Part shown: positions 23,648-31,343 of the stretch, in pieces
How positions within the stretch are numbered: the first letter of the stretch is position 1
How the letters are laid out: each line of letters begins with the position of its first letter
Assembly: GCA_905214265.1 (NCBI GenBank)
Contig: CAJMLQ010000022.1
Span: 1-31,343, forward strand
DNA from: an uncultured bacterium
GTDB taxonomy: Bacteria > Bacillota > Clostridia > Oscillospirales > Ruminococcaceae
Direction: 5' to 3'
Length of the DNA stretch: 31,343 nucleotides
Notes under the pieces: model-generated
Told to the model about the DNA's origin: nothing
Databases searched by the model: none
Seen by the model: only the letters and a program-made list of their open reading frames with translations
Position numbers and translations under genes: made by a program

Positions 23648-23675
23648 GGAATTCCGGCATTTTTTTGGAATTTTT

Positions 23676-23756
23676 TCGTTACGAAACAAAAAGTAACAAA
23701 TAATTACGATATCTATTACAAATAGTAACAGATATTTCGAGCAAGTTTGTTACAAA
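23676..23756. promoter_or_regulatory. 27-bp near-palindrome within a cluster of GTAAC-like half-sites
   Basis: ATATCTATTAC (23709-23719) and GTAACAGATAT (23725-23735) are inverted arms of 11 bases with one mismatch and a 5-base centre. A perfect 13-base palindrome, TTTCGTTACGAAA, lies at about 23675-23687. Further GTAAC/GTTAC copies occur near 23693 and 23749. The cluster sits between two divergent promoters, upstream of both -35 elements. It looks like an operator array; the binding protein is unknown, the adjacent CdaR-like regulator being the simplest guess. Confidence 0.5.
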
Positions 23757-23829
23757 AGCTTGAACTTTTTTGAAAATTCCAGCATTTTTCACTGCACTTC
23801 ATAAAAAACAAAAAATGCGTTCAAAAGTC

Positions 23830-23858
23830 TTGCTTTTTTAAAAAAGATGTGCTATACT
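23830..23858 (+). promoter_or_regulatory. promoter of the rimP-nusA-infB operon
   Basis: TTGCTT (23830-23835) and TATACT (23853-23858) are separated by exactly 17 bases. Transcription would begin near 23865, leaving a leader of about 110 bases before rimP. Confidence 0.7.
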
Positions 23859-23884
23859 ACTATAAGATAGAATAGGAAATGATA

Positions 23885-23911
23885 GAAAGGCTGGGAACTT
23901 CCCGGTCTTTC
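23885..23911 (+). other. strong hairpin in the rimP leader
   Basis: GAAAGGCTGGGA pairs with TCCCGGTCTTTC as a continuous 12-base-pair stem (two G-U pairs) around a 3-base loop, about 20 bases after the predicted transcription start. The following CGTTTATG is only mildly T-rich, so it is terminator-like but weak. It may be an attenuator or a transcript-stabilising structure. Confidence 0.6.
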
Positions 23912-23977
23912 GTTTATGTTGGGACAAATTTGCTCCCGGCAGTCATTTTCCGCTGAAAAATGAGAAAGGTTGAAAGC

Positions 23978-24448
23978 ATGAGCAAAAGCAGCATCATTGC
24001 AAGCGTCTGGGCCCTGGCTGAGCCCATTGCCAAGGAACTGGGGCTCACCCTCTGGGACGTCCGTTTTGAAAAGGAAGGCGCAAGCTATTTCCTCCGCATC
24101 CTAATTGATAAGGAAGGCGGCGTGGACATCAACTCCTGCGAAGCGATGAGCCGGCGGATCGATCCTCTTTTGGACGAAGCCGACCCCATTCCTCAGAGTT
24201 ATTATCTGGAGGTATGGTCTGCCGGGATGGACCGCGCTTTGGAACGGGATTTCCATTTTGAGCAGACGCTAGGTCAAAAGGTCACGGTCGGCCTGTTTCA
24301 GCCCTTGAAGGGCGAAAAGGAACCGGTGTGCACCTTAAAGGAATATCGTGGCAAGACTATCGTCGTCACAGATTCCGACGGAGAAGACCACGAACTGGTC
24401 CTCTCGGAGCTCCGCTTCGTCCGGCGCAAGGATGAGATGCCGTTTTAA
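23978..24448 (+). CDS. rimP: ribosome maturation factor RimP
   Basis: A 156-residue protein with the two-domain RimP pattern: an N-terminal alpha/beta domain (LAEPIAKELGLTLWDVRFEKEG, LRILIDKEGGVDINSCEAMSRRIDPLLDE) and an SH3-like C-terminal domain. The hallmark SAGMDRALERDFHF corresponds to the family SPGLDRPL motif, here with Met in place of Leu. It assists 30S subunit maturation. ATG 23978 is chosen over 23960 because AAAGG lies 8 bases upstream. It is the first gene of the canonical rimP-nusA-infB operon. Confidence 0.96.
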   Translation: MSKSSIIASVWALAEPIAKELGLTLWDVRFEKEGASYFLRILIDKEGGVDINSCEAMSRRIDPLLDEADPIPQSYYLEVWSAGMDRALERDFHFEQTLGQKVTVGLFQPLKGEKEPVCTLKEYRGKTIVVTDSDGEDHELVLSELRFVRRKDEMPF

Positions 24449-24484
24449 CGAAAAGAATGCCGTTCATAAAATTGGAGGATCACC

Positions 24485-25615
24485 ATGAACACCAAAGAAA
24501 TGAAAGATTTTTTCGATGCGCTTCAGCTTTTGGAGATGGAAAAGGGAATTAACGCCGACTATCTTATCGAAAAAATCACCAACGCCATTGTCATCGCTGT
24601 CAAGCGGGATTATCAGGTCACAGACAACGTCAACGTCGTCATCAACCCGGAGCGCAACCAGTTTACCGTTTCCATCACCAAAATGGTGGTGGACGAGTAC
24701 GTGGAGGACCCGGAGACAGAGATCCTGCTGGACGAGGCAATCGCCTACGACCCCGCCGCGCGTGTAGGCCAGCCCATCGAGATCCAGCTGGATACCAAGC
24801 AGTTCGGACGGATCGCCGCCCAGACGGCCAAGCATGTCATCCGCCAGGGGATCCGGGAGGCGGAGCGCTCCCAGATGGTCGCCCAGTTCCAGAACAAGGT
24901 TTACGAGATCGTCAGCGCCGTGGTCCAGAAAATCGAGTCGGCCACCGGCAACGCCACGGTAGAGATTGACCGGAACGAGGTGCTTCTTTTCAAAAATGAA
25001 CAGCTGCCCAACGACAACTTAAAAGAAGGCGACCGCATCAAGGTCTATGTCGTCGACGTAGTCAACCTGGAAAAACGCTGCTCCCTGAAAATTTCCCGGA
25101 CCCACAAGGATCTGGTCAAGCGGCTGTTTGAACGGGAGGTCCCCGAGGTCTTTGACGGAACCGTCGAGATCAAGGCCATTTCCCGGGAGGCCGGTTCCCG
25201 GACCAAGATGGCGGTCTGGAGCAAAAACCCCGACGTCGACCCCATCGGCGCCTGCATCGGCCCCAAGGGCAGCCGTATCTCTGCCGTTGTCGCGGAGCTG
25301 AAGGGCGAGAAGATCGACATCGTAAAATACAGCGAGGATGACGCCGAGTTCATCACCCAGGCCCTCTCCCCTGCCACTGTTCTCAGGGTGGAGATTCTGC
25401 CCGGAGACGAAAAGATCTGCCGGGTCATCGTCCCCGACAACCAGCTGTCCCTGGCCATCGGCAACAAGGGCCAGAACGCCAAACTCGCCGCCAAACTGAC
25501 CGGATACAAGATTGACATTCGGCCGGAAAGCGGCATCCTGGATACCGAGAAAGCCGCGAAGGATCCTGCCCCCGCGGAGGAACCCGCGGAAGAGGCCCCC
25601 TCCGCCGCGGAATAA
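24485..25615 (+). CDS. nusA: transcription termination/antitermination factor NusA
   Basis: A 376-residue protein. It has an N-terminal RNA-polymerase-binding domain (MNTKEMKDFFDALQLLEMEKG), an S1 domain (about 135-200, LKEGDRIKVYVVDV) and tandem KH domains with DPIGACIGPKGSRI and LAIGNKGQNAKLAAKLTGYKIDI. The tail is short and Ala/Glu/Pro-rich (AEEPAEEAPSAAE) with no C-terminal repeats, as in Firmicutes. It modulates pausing, termination and antitermination. GGAGG precedes the ATG. Confidence 0.98.
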   Translation: MNTKEMKDFFDALQLLEMEKGINADYLIEKITNAIVIAVKRDYQVTDNVNVVINPERNQFTVSITKMVVDEYVEDPETEILLDEAIAYDPAARVGQPIEIQLDTKQFGRIAAQTAKHVIRQGIREAERSQMVAQFQNKVYEIVSAVVQKIESATGNATVEIDRNEVLLFKNEQLPNDNLKEGDRIKVYVVDVVNLEKRCSLKISRTHKDLVKRLFEREVPEVFDGTVEIKAISREAGSRTKMAVWSKNPDVDPIGACIGPKGSRISAVVAELKGEKIDIVKYSEDDAEFITQALSPATVLRVEILPGDEKICRVIVPDNQLSLAIGNKGQNAKLAAKLTGYKIDIRPESGILDTEKAAKDPAPAEEPAEEAPSAAE

Positions 25616-25648
25616 ACGGCCTTTGGGTTCAGGAGAAAGGAGACTGTT

Positions 25649-25921
25649 ATGCAAGTAAAACGTGTCCCGCTGCGGATGTGCACCGGCTGCGGAGAGATGA
25701 AACCCAAAAAGGAGCTTGTCCGTGTCGTAAAGCCGCCGGAAGGCGAGATTTCCCTCGACCTGACGGGTAAAAAAGCCGGACGCGGCGCTTACGTCTGTCC
25801 TTCTCCCGAATGTCTGAAAAAGGCCCGGAAAAACCGCCGGATCGAGCGCTCCTTCCAGTGCAAAATCCCGGATGAGATCTACGACGCCATGGAGGCGGAG
25901 CTGGAAAAACACCAGAGCTGA
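25649..25921 (+). CDS. ylxR: YlxR/RnpM family RNA-binding protein
   Basis: A 90-residue basic protein with MCTGCGEMKPKKEL (C11, C14) and GRGAYVCPSPEC (C50, C55), the conserved YlxR pattern. It sits between nusA and ylxQ in the usual order. In Bacillus subtilis this protein has been reported to bind RNase P RNA and modulate its activity; that role here is by homology. AGAAAGGAG precedes the ATG. Confidence 0.95.
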   Translation: MQVKRVPLRMCTGCGEMKPKKELVRVVKPPEGEISLDLTGKKAGRGAYVCPSPECLKKARKNRRIERSFQCKIPDEIYDAMEAELEKHQS

Positions 25922-25929
25922 CCCCTCCA

Positions 25930-26277
25930 ATGACCTATGGAAAGGAAGATTTGAAAAATTTGAACCGGTTTGATTCCACCCTTTCCCTATGTATGCGTGC
26001 AAAACGCCTTACTTATGGATTCGACACGGTAAAAGCCGCCGCAGGGCGCGGAGAGGTTTTCCTCCTGCTCACTGCCGCGGACCTTTCGCCCAAGACCATC
26101 AAGGAAGTACGCTTCCTTGCCGGAAGGCTCTCCATCCCCTGCTACTCCCTCCCCCAGACCCTGGAGGAGATGCCGCAGTTGATCGGGCGCAAAACCGGAG
26201 TGATCGGCGTAACCGACCAGGGATTTGCCGCGAAGCTGACGCTCGCCCACAACGAAACGGAGGATACGATTCTATGA
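25930..26277 (+). CDS. ylxQ: L7Ae/L30e-family RNA-binding protein YlxQ
   Basis: A protein of up to 115 residues with the L7Ae fold pattern: LSLCMRAKRLTYGFDTVKAAAGRGEVFLLLTAADLSPKT when read across about 18-56, ending with a GVIGVTDQGFA strand. It probably binds kink-turn RNA. The start is uncertain. ATG 25930 lies only 8 bases after the ylxR stop and lacks a Shine-Dalgarno; TTG codons at 25951 or 25960 follow an AAAGGAAG block and would give a shorter protein that still contains the domain. Its stop overlaps the infB ATG (ATGA). Confidence 0.9.
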   Translation: MTYGKEDLKNLNRFDSTLSLCMRAKRLTYGFDTVKAAAGRGEVFLLLTAADLSPKTIKEVRFLAGRLSIPCYSLPQTLEEMPQLIGRKTGVIGVTDQGFAAKLTLAHNETEDTIL

Positions 26278-29132
26278 CATTAAAATATCGCGTACACGAA
26301 GTCGCTCGGGACTTGAATGTCTCCAAAAAAGAAATCATCGACCTGCTGGACAGCTATTTCGGCGGAGAGCCCCGCAAGCATGCCACCGCTCTCACCGAGG
26401 AAGAGCTGAACGTAGTTTTTGAGCACTACACCCAGGGTAAACAGGTTCCAAATTTTGACCAGTATTTCGCCAATAAGGAAAAATCGCCGGTGTTGGTTGA
26501 AAAGGCCAAAGCGGAAGCGGAAAAGCAGGCCGCAAAGACTGCTGCCCCTAAGGCTCCGACGTCCAAAACGACGGAAGCAAAACCCGCCCCTGCCCCGAAA
26601 GCACCGGAAGTCAAGGCGGAAGAACCAAAGTCCACACCGATCCCCAAGGTCCCAGAGGTCAAGGTGGCGGAGACGAAACCCGCCCCGGCGCCCAAGGCTC
26701 CGGAGGCTAAGACTGAGGAGTCCAGGCCCGCTCCAAAAGCGCCGGAAGTCAAGGCGGAAGAACCAAAGCCCGTACCCAAAACCCCCGAAACGCCCAAAGC
26801 AGCCGCACCTGCCCAGCAGTCCGCCCGGCCCGGCTTCCAGGGGAACCGCCCCGCATCGCAGAACGGCGACCGTGGATTCCGCAGCGACCGTCCCCGCAGC
26901 GATGGCGGCAATTTCTCCGGTGGACGCACCCAGTCCGGCCCGCAGAACGGCGGACGCCCACAGAGCGGCGACCGATTTGCCCGTCCCAGCTTCGGCAACG
27001 ACCGGAGCAGCCGTCCCGACAGCCGGGATAACCGCGACCGCGGTGGACGTCCCGGTCAGGATCGCCGCACCGGCTTCAACAGCACACCGGCAAAACCGGC
27101 CGCTCCCGCAAAGCCACCGGTTCCGGTTGTTCCCACCGAGCCGGTGGAAAAAGAGCGCACTGTCCGCCATGTAGACACCCGTACCGGCGACGTCAACTTG
27201 GACAAATACAACGAGCGCTATGAAACCATCGCCCCACAGACTCCCGGCGGTCGCGACGTCCAGCAGCGCAAACAGAAAATCAAACAGAAATCCCAGACCA
27301 AAAAGAAGGAACGTTTTTCAACAAAACGGGAGACCGAAGCGGAAAAGCTTCAGCGTCTTGCTCTGGAGCGCGCCCGCAAGCAGCAGCTCAAGGTTCTGAT
27401 CCCCGACGAAATCACTGTTTCCGAGCTGGCTTCCCGGCTGAAGGTCACGGTTTCCGACGTCATCAAAAAGCTGATGATGATGGGCGTTATGGCCGCTCAG
27501 AACGAGGTCATCGATTTTGATACCGCCTCTCTGGTAGCCATGGAGTACAACGCCAAAATCGAGAAGGAAGTCATCGTCACCATCGAAGAACAGCTCATCA
27601 AGGACGAGGAAGATTCTTCGGATGATCTGGTGGAGAGAAACCCCGTTGTCGTGGTCATGGGCCACGTCGACCACGGCAAAACCTCCCTTCTGGATCGTAT
27701 CCGCAACGCTCATGTCACCGACACCGAGGCCGGCGGCATCACCCAGCACATCGGCGCGTACCGCGTCAAGGTCGGCGAGCATTACGTCACCTTCCTGGAT
27801 ACTCCCGGCCATGAGGCCTTCACCGCCATGCGCGCCCGGGGCGCCGCTGTCACCGACATCGCTATCCTGGTCGTCGCCGCGGACGACGGCATCATGCCCC
27901 AGACCGTCGAAGCCATCCACCACGCCAAAGCCGCCGGCGTCTCCATCATCGTCGCTATCAACAAGATGGATAAACCCCAGGCTGACCCCGAGCGTGTTAA
28001 ACAGGAGCTGACGGAATATGAGCTGGTCCCCGAGGAATGGGGCGGCGACGTCATCTGCGTTCCGGTGTCTGCCGCTACCGGCCAGGGCATTGACGAACTG
28101 CTGGAAAACATCACCCTGGTAGCCGAAGTTCAGGAACTGAAGGCCAATCCCAATCGCCTTGCCAAGGGCAGCGTCATTGAAGCGCGGCTGGACAAGGGCC
28201 GCGGTCCCGTCGCCACCCTGCTGGTTCAGAACGGCACCCTTCATTCTGGTGATATCATCATCGCCGGCACTTCCGTAGGACGCGTGCGCCAGATGCGCAA
28301 TGACCGTGGGCAGGTTGTCGAGTCCGCCGGCCCCTCCATCCCGGTTGAGATCACCGGCATGACCGAAGTCCCCGCCGCCGGCGACATTTTCAACGCCGTC
28401 GAAGACGAGCGCCTGGCCCGGGAACTGGTCGAACAGCGCCGCAGTGAACAGAAGGAAGCCCAGTTCAAGTCTTACCAGAAGGTCACCTTGGATAACCTCT
28501 TCAGTCAGATCGCCGAGGGCGAGATGAAAGAGCTGCCGCTGATCGTCAAAGCCGACGTACAGGGCACTGCAGAAGCCGTCAAACAGTCTCTGGAAAAACT
28601 CTCTACCGACGAGGTCCGGGTTCGGGTCATCCACACGGGCGTCGGTACCATCAACAACTCCGATATCATGCTGGCCAACGCTTCCAATGCTATCATCATC
28701 GGCTTCAACGTCCGTCCTGACCCCAACACCAAGGCTGCCGCTGAAGAGCAGAACGTGGAGCTTCGCCTCTACCGCATCATCTACGACGCCATCGAAGAAG
28801 TCAAATCCGCCATGAAGGGTATGCTGGCTCCCAAGACCCGCGAGGTCGAAATGGGTCGCATCGAAGTCCGCCAGGTTTACAAAATCACCAATGTCGGTAC
28901 CGTCGCCGGCTGCTACGTTCTCGACGGAAAGATCACCCGCAACGCCCAGATCCGGGTGGTCCGGGACGGCATTATCATTGCGGTGGACGCCATTGCCTCC
29001 CTCAAACGCTTCAAGGATGACGCCAAGGAGGTCGCCCAGGGCTATGAGTGCGGCGTAACGCTTGCCAAGTTCAACGACATCAAGGAAGGCGACATCTACG
29101 AAGCCTTCACCGTTGAGGAATACCGGGATTAA
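26274..29132 (+). CDS. infB: translation initiation factor IF-2
   Basis: A 952-residue GTPase. The N-terminus MTLKYRVHEVARDLNVSKKE is an IF2_N domain. A long Lys/Pro/Ala/Glu low-complexity region (about 80-190) and a Gly/Arg/Asp/Ser-rich stretch (about 190-280) come next, then a second IF2_N domain (LIPDEITVSELASRLKV). The GTPase domain has G1 GHVDHGKT at 463-470, G3 DTPGHEAF and G4 NKMDK, followed by the EF-Tu-like domains II to IV. It brings initiator fMet-tRNA to the 30S subunit and promotes subunit joining. ATG 26274 overlaps the ylxQ stop and has GGAGG about 10 bases upstream; the upstream open extension covers ylxQ in another frame. Confidence 0.97.
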   Translation: MTLKYRVHEVARDLNVSKKEIIDLLDSYFGGEPRKHATALTEEELNVVFEHYTQGKQVPNFDQYFANKEKSPVLVEKAKAEAEKQAAKTAAPKAPTSKTTEAKPAPAPKAPEVKAEEPKSTPIPKVPEVKVAETKPAPAPKAPEAKTEESRPAPKAPEVKAEEPKPVPKTPETPKAAAPAQQSARPGFQGNRPASQNGDRGFRSDRPRSDGGNFSGGRTQSGPQNGGRPQSGDRFARPSFGNDRSSRPDSRDNRDRGGRPGQDRRTGFNSTPAKPAAPAKPPVPVVPTEPVEKERTVRHVDTRTGDVNLDKYNERYETIAPQTPGGRDVQQRKQKIKQKSQTKKKERFSTKRETEAEKLQRLALERARKQQLKVLIPDEITVSELASRLKVTVSDVIKKLMMMGVMAAQNEVIDFDTASLVAMEYNAKIEKEVIVTIEEQLIKDEEDSSDDLVERNPVVVVMGHVDHGKTSLLDRIRNAHVTDTEAGGITQHIGAYRVKVGEHYVTFLDTPGHEAFTAMRARGAAVTDIAILVVAADDGIMPQTVEAIHHAKAAGVSIIVAINKMDKPQADPERVKQELTEYELVPEEWGGDVICVPVSAATGQGIDELLENITLVAEVQELKANPNRLAKGSVIEARLDKGRGPVATLLVQNGTLHSGDIIIAGTSVGRVRQMRNDRGQVVESAGPSIPVEITGMTEVPAAGDIFNAVEDERLARELVEQRRSEQKEAQFKSYQKVTLDNLFSQIAEGEMKELPLIVKADVQGTAEAVKQSLEKLSTDEVRVRVIHTGVGTINNSDIMLANASNAIIIGFNVRPDPNTKAAAEEQNVELRLYRIIYDAIEEVKSAMKGMLAPKTREVEMGRIEVRQVYKITNVGTVAGCYVLDGKITRNAQIRVVRDGIIIAVDAIASLKRFKDDAKEVAQGYECGVTLAKFNDIKEGDIYEAFTVEEYRD
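26604..26768 (+). repeat. direct repeats within the infB linker
   Basis: A 27-base exact direct repeat (26604-26630 and 26742-26768) encodes the PEVKAEEPK module. Related, diverged copies between them encode PEVKVAETK and PEAKTEESR. These in-frame repeats make the disordered IF-2 linker and are likely to vary in number between strains. Confidence 0.75.
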
Positions 29133-29137
29133 AACAT

Positions 29138-29173
29138 CCCGTATACACGGGGGTGGGCTGGCAGGTCCGCCCC
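29138..29173 (+). other. paired small hairpins between infB and rbfA
   Basis: CCCGT/ACGGG (29138-29151, 4-base loop) and GGGGTGG/CCGCCCC (29150-29173) lie back to back and overlap slightly, so they are mutually exclusive. The tail TTTCTCC is a poor T tract, so this is more likely an RNA-processing or partial attenuation site than a full terminator. Confidence 0.35.
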
Positions 29174-29209
29174 TTTCTCCGTTCCGCCCTCTCTCAGAAA
29201 GGAAAAATT

Positions 29210-29584
29210 ATGCCCAGTTATAAAGTCGGACGCCTGTCCGAGGATTTAAAGCGGGAGTTGAGCGCCCTTTTCCGGGAAATCAAAGACCCACGGGTCTCCC
29301 GGATGCTCAGCGTCATCCGCTGCGAAGTCTCCGGCGACCTCTCCCACTGCAAGGTCCACGTCTCCGCCCTGGAGGGTGAGGCCGCTACCAAGGAATCCAT
29401 TAAAGGACTGGTTTCCGCTTCTGGATTTCTCCGCCGGGAGATCGCCAACCGCCTTCATCTCCGCAAATGCCCGGAGCTGCACTTTATCGCCGACGGCTCC
29501 ATCGCCTACAGCGCCAAGATTAACGAGATCCTGCAGGACCTGGATGGGAAAGAGCCCTCCGGTGGATCCGGCGGGGATGAATGA
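29210..29584 (+). CDS. rbfA: 30S ribosome-binding factor RbfA
   Basis: A 124-residue single KH-like domain protein. It starts MPSYKVGRLSEDLKRELSAL, with IKDPRVSRMLSVIRCEVSGDLSHCKVHVS read across about 23-51, and the C-terminal LHLRKCPELHFIADGSIAYSAKI helix-strand pair. It binds immature 30S subunits near helix 1 of 16S rRNA. AAAGGAAAA lies before ATG 29210. The stop overlaps the region preceding nrnA. Confidence 0.96.
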   Translation: MPSYKVGRLSEDLKRELSALFREIKDPRVSRMLSVIRCEVSGDLSHCKVHVSALEGEAATKESIKGLVSASGFLRREIANRLHLRKCPELHFIADGSIAYSAKINEILQDLDGKEPSGGSGGDE

Positions 29585-29609
29585 GACCATACAGAAAGGC
29601 GGTTGCCCT

Positions 29610-30563
29610 ATGGATATCAACTGCAAAGAAGCTGCCGCATTTTTAAAAGCTTCCGATGACATTCTCATCCTCTGCCACCGGAACCCCGACGGTGACACAC
29701 TTGGCAGCGGCTGCGGCCTGTGCCGCGCTCTGCGGTGCATGGGAAAGCGCGCCCGGATTCTCGTCAGCGATCCGATTCCCCGCAAAATGCAGTATCTGGC
29801 GGAGGGCTGCAGCGGGGATTTTGAACCCCAGACCATTGTTTCCACCGATATTGCAGACGAGCAGCTCTTTGGCGACGCCCTGGAGCCTTATCGTGGCCGG
29901 GTCCAGCTGGCCATCGACCACCATCCCTCTAACAGCCGCTTCGCGGAGCGGCTTCTCCTGGACCCCGGCGCTGCCGCCACCACCGAACTGGTTTTCGCAG
30001 TCATCCGGGAGTTGGGTGTCCCGCTGACGTGTGAGATCGCCGACTGCCTGTATACCGGCCTGGCTACCGACACCGGCTGCTTCGCCTATTCCAATACCAC
30101 GCCCCAGACCCACCGCATCGCCGCGGACCTCATTGAAGCGGGCTGCCGCTACAAGGAGCTCAACAAGCTTCTTTTCGAAACCAAGTCCCTTTCCGTAATG
30201 GCCGCCGAACGGGAGGCTCTCAATTCTTTGGAAATGCACTTCAATGGCCGAGCCGCCCTGATCCTTATTTCCCGGGACATGCTGACCCGCACCGGGGTCA
30301 CAGAATCAGAGCTGGACGGTATCGCCGCGATCCCCCGGAAAATCGAGGGCGTTGAGATCGGGATCACCGTCAAAGAGCGAGGGGACCGCGAGTACAAAAT
30401 TTCCATCCGCACAGGCGAGCAGATCGACGCCTGCCGCCTGTGCCAAAATTTCGGTGGCGGCGGCCACACCCGGGCGGCAGGCTGCACCATCGAGGGCAGC
30501 TTGGACGAGGTAAAAGCGCTGATTTTGGGCGCGGCGGGCCGCACCCTGGAGGAAAATCCATGA
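29610..30563 (+). CDS. nrnA: DHH/DHHA1 phosphoesterase, NrnA-like oligoribonuclease/pAp phosphatase
   Basis: A 317-residue protein. The N-terminal DHH domain has metal-binding motifs HRNPDGDTLGSG (near 23-34) and the signature AIDHHPSN, and the C-terminal DHHA1 domain has the substrate-binding FGGGGHTRAAGC. NrnA proteins degrade short RNA oligonucleotides and dephosphorylate 3'-phosphoadenosine 5'-phosphate; some relatives cleave cyclic dinucleotides, so the exact substrate is not certain. Unlike GdpP it has no membrane, PAS or GGDEF domain. AAAGGCGG lies before ATG 29610. The place between rbfA and truB is the usual one. Confidence 0.93.
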   Translation: MDINCKEAAAFLKASDDILILCHRNPDGDTLGSGCGLCRALRCMGKRARILVSDPIPRKMQYLAEGCSGDFEPQTIVSTDIADEQLFGDALEPYRGRVQLAIDHHPSNSRFAERLLLDPGAAATTELVFAVIRELGVPLTCEIADCLYTGLATDTGCFAYSNTTPQTHRIAADLIEAGCRYKELNKLLFETKSLSVMAAEREALNSLEMHFNGRAALILISRDMLTRTGVTESELDGIAAIPRKIEGVEIGITVKERGDREYKISIRTGEQIDACRLCQNFGGGGHTRAAGCTIEGSLDEVKALILGAAGRTLEENP

Positions 30564-31343
30564 CCAAGACGCCGGACACCGCATACAGCGGCATTCTCTG
30601 CGTCAACAAGCCGCAGGAATTCACCTCTTTCGATGTCATCGCCAAACTCCGGGGGATGACCCGCACCCGGAAACTGGGCCATTCCGGAACCCTGGACCCC
30701 ATGGCCACCGGCGTTCTGCCGGTCTTTTTCGGCAGCGCCACAAAAGCCTGTGACCTGGTCCCCTGCTCGGACAAGCGTTACCGCGCCGGGATCCGCTTCG
30801 GCCTGACCACGAATACTCAGGATATCTGGGGGCACCCTCTTAGCGAGGACCCGTCACCAGTTCCCCGTGCCGCCCTGGAGGCTGCATTGGCCGACTTTCG
30901 CGGCGAAATCTCCCAGCTTCCGCCCATGTATTCTGCTGTTCAGGTCAATGGGCAGCGGCTCTACGACCTGGCCCGGCGGGGCATTGAGGTAGAGCGGACG
31001 CCCCGCATTGTCACCATCCATTCTCTGGAGCTGCTTTCCTACGATGAATCCACCCGAGAAGCCACCGTCGAGGTCCACTGCTCCAAGGGGACCTACATCC
31101 GGACCCTTTGCCACGATCTGGGGAAAATGCTGGGCTGCGGGGCGGTCATGACTTCTTTAATCCGCACGGAGGCCGCCGGTTTTACTCTGACGGACTGCCG
31201 AACCTTTGACGAAATTGAAGCACTGCTGGCAGAAGGTTCCTTCACGGAGGCTCTCCTGCCGGTGGAAGAGTTGTTTCGGCAGCTTCCTCGAGTTCATCTC
31301 AGCCCCGTTCAGACCCGGATGTTCGAAAATGGCGTGCGCCTGG
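30560..31343 (+). CDS. truB: tRNA pseudouridine(55) synthase TruB, 3' end cut by the window
   Basis: 261 codons are visible without a stop up to the window edge. The N-terminus YSGILCVNKPQEFTSFDVI and catalytic Asp46 in GHSGTLDPMATGVL are diagnostic, with later LPPMYSAVQVNGQRLYDLAR and CSKGTYIRTLCHDLG motifs. It converts U55 of the tRNA T-loop to pseudouridine. The ATG overlaps the nrnA stop as ATGA, and GGAGG sits 7-8 bases upstream. Only the C-terminal end is missing. Confidence 0.97.
   Translation, partial: MTKTPDTAYSGILCVNKPQEFTSFDVIAKLRGMTRTRKLGHSGTLDPMATGVLPVFFGSATKACDLVPCSDKRYRAGIRFGLTTNTQDIWGHPLSEDPSPVPRAALEAALADFRGEISQLPPMYSAVQVNGQRLYDLARRGIEVERTPRIVTIHSLELLSYDESTREATVEVHCSKGTYIRTLCHDLGKMLGCGAVMTSLIRTEAAGFTLTDCRTFDEIEALLAEGSFTEALLPVEELFRQLPRVHLSPVQTRMFENGVRL

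Overview
The window looks like a core-genome segment from an anaerobic, moderately GC-rich Clostridia member, most like the Oscillospiraceae/Ruminococcaceae. The reasons are the gene orders (ecfA1-ecfA2-ecfT-truA; ftsE-ftsX followed by CwlO/PcsB-like hydrolases and a CtpA protease; rimP-nusA-ylxR-ylxQ-infB-rbfA-nrnA-truB), an oxygen-sensitive class III ribonucleotide reductase, Gram-positive Shine-Dalgarno sites, frequent TTG/GTG starts, and NrdR- and BirA-type operators. No phage, insertion sequence, CRISPR array or defence island is visible. Taxonomy is inferred from style, not from a search.

Layout. (1) 1-1103: a truncated tRNA-Ser(UGA) on the minus strand and a divergent degV gene. (2) 1180-12756, minus strand: one tightly packed run that could be a single 12-gene transcript from a promoter at 12728-12756: ruvC-ruvA-ruvB, a class I rRNA-type methyltransferase, ecfA1-ecfA2-ecfT (the energising module of a vitamin/metal ECF transporter), truA, a membrane-anchored DUF5711-like protein, a CvpA-like membrane protein, pgsA and a ClpE-type unfoldase. 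Many junctions are stop/start overlaps. (3) 12986-16176, plus strand: the anaerobic ribonucleotide reductase operon behind a consensus promoter and tandem NrdR-box-like sites. The reductase is split: the 764-residue large chain stops before the glycyl-radical motif, which is encoded by a separate 52-codon gene with its own ribosome binding site, followed by overlapping nrdG. (4) 16186-16832, minus strand: bioY with a consensus promoter covered by two BirA-box-like sites; BioY can serve as a substrate-binding partner for the ECF module in region 2. (5) 16876-23647, minus strand: a CdaR-like regulator, ftsE, ftsX, two tandem coiled-coil M23 endopeptidase paralogues and a CtpA/S41 protease, i.e. 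a cell-wall hydrolysis control cluster. (6) 23830-31343, plus strand: the rimP-nusA-infB operon for ribosome maturation, transcription elongation and translation initiation, behind a leader with a strong hairpin; truB runs off the right edge.

The most unusual item is the split NrdD. The radical-bearing loop of a glycyl radical enzyme appears to be supplied as a free 52-residue subunit, in the same reading frame as the large chain but separated by a TAA stop, 11 codons and a good Shine-Dalgarno. I cannot tell without databases how widespread or already described this is. The second unexplained element is a 27-bp near-palindrome within a cluster of GTAAC-like half-sites between the divergent CdaR-like gene and the rimP operon.
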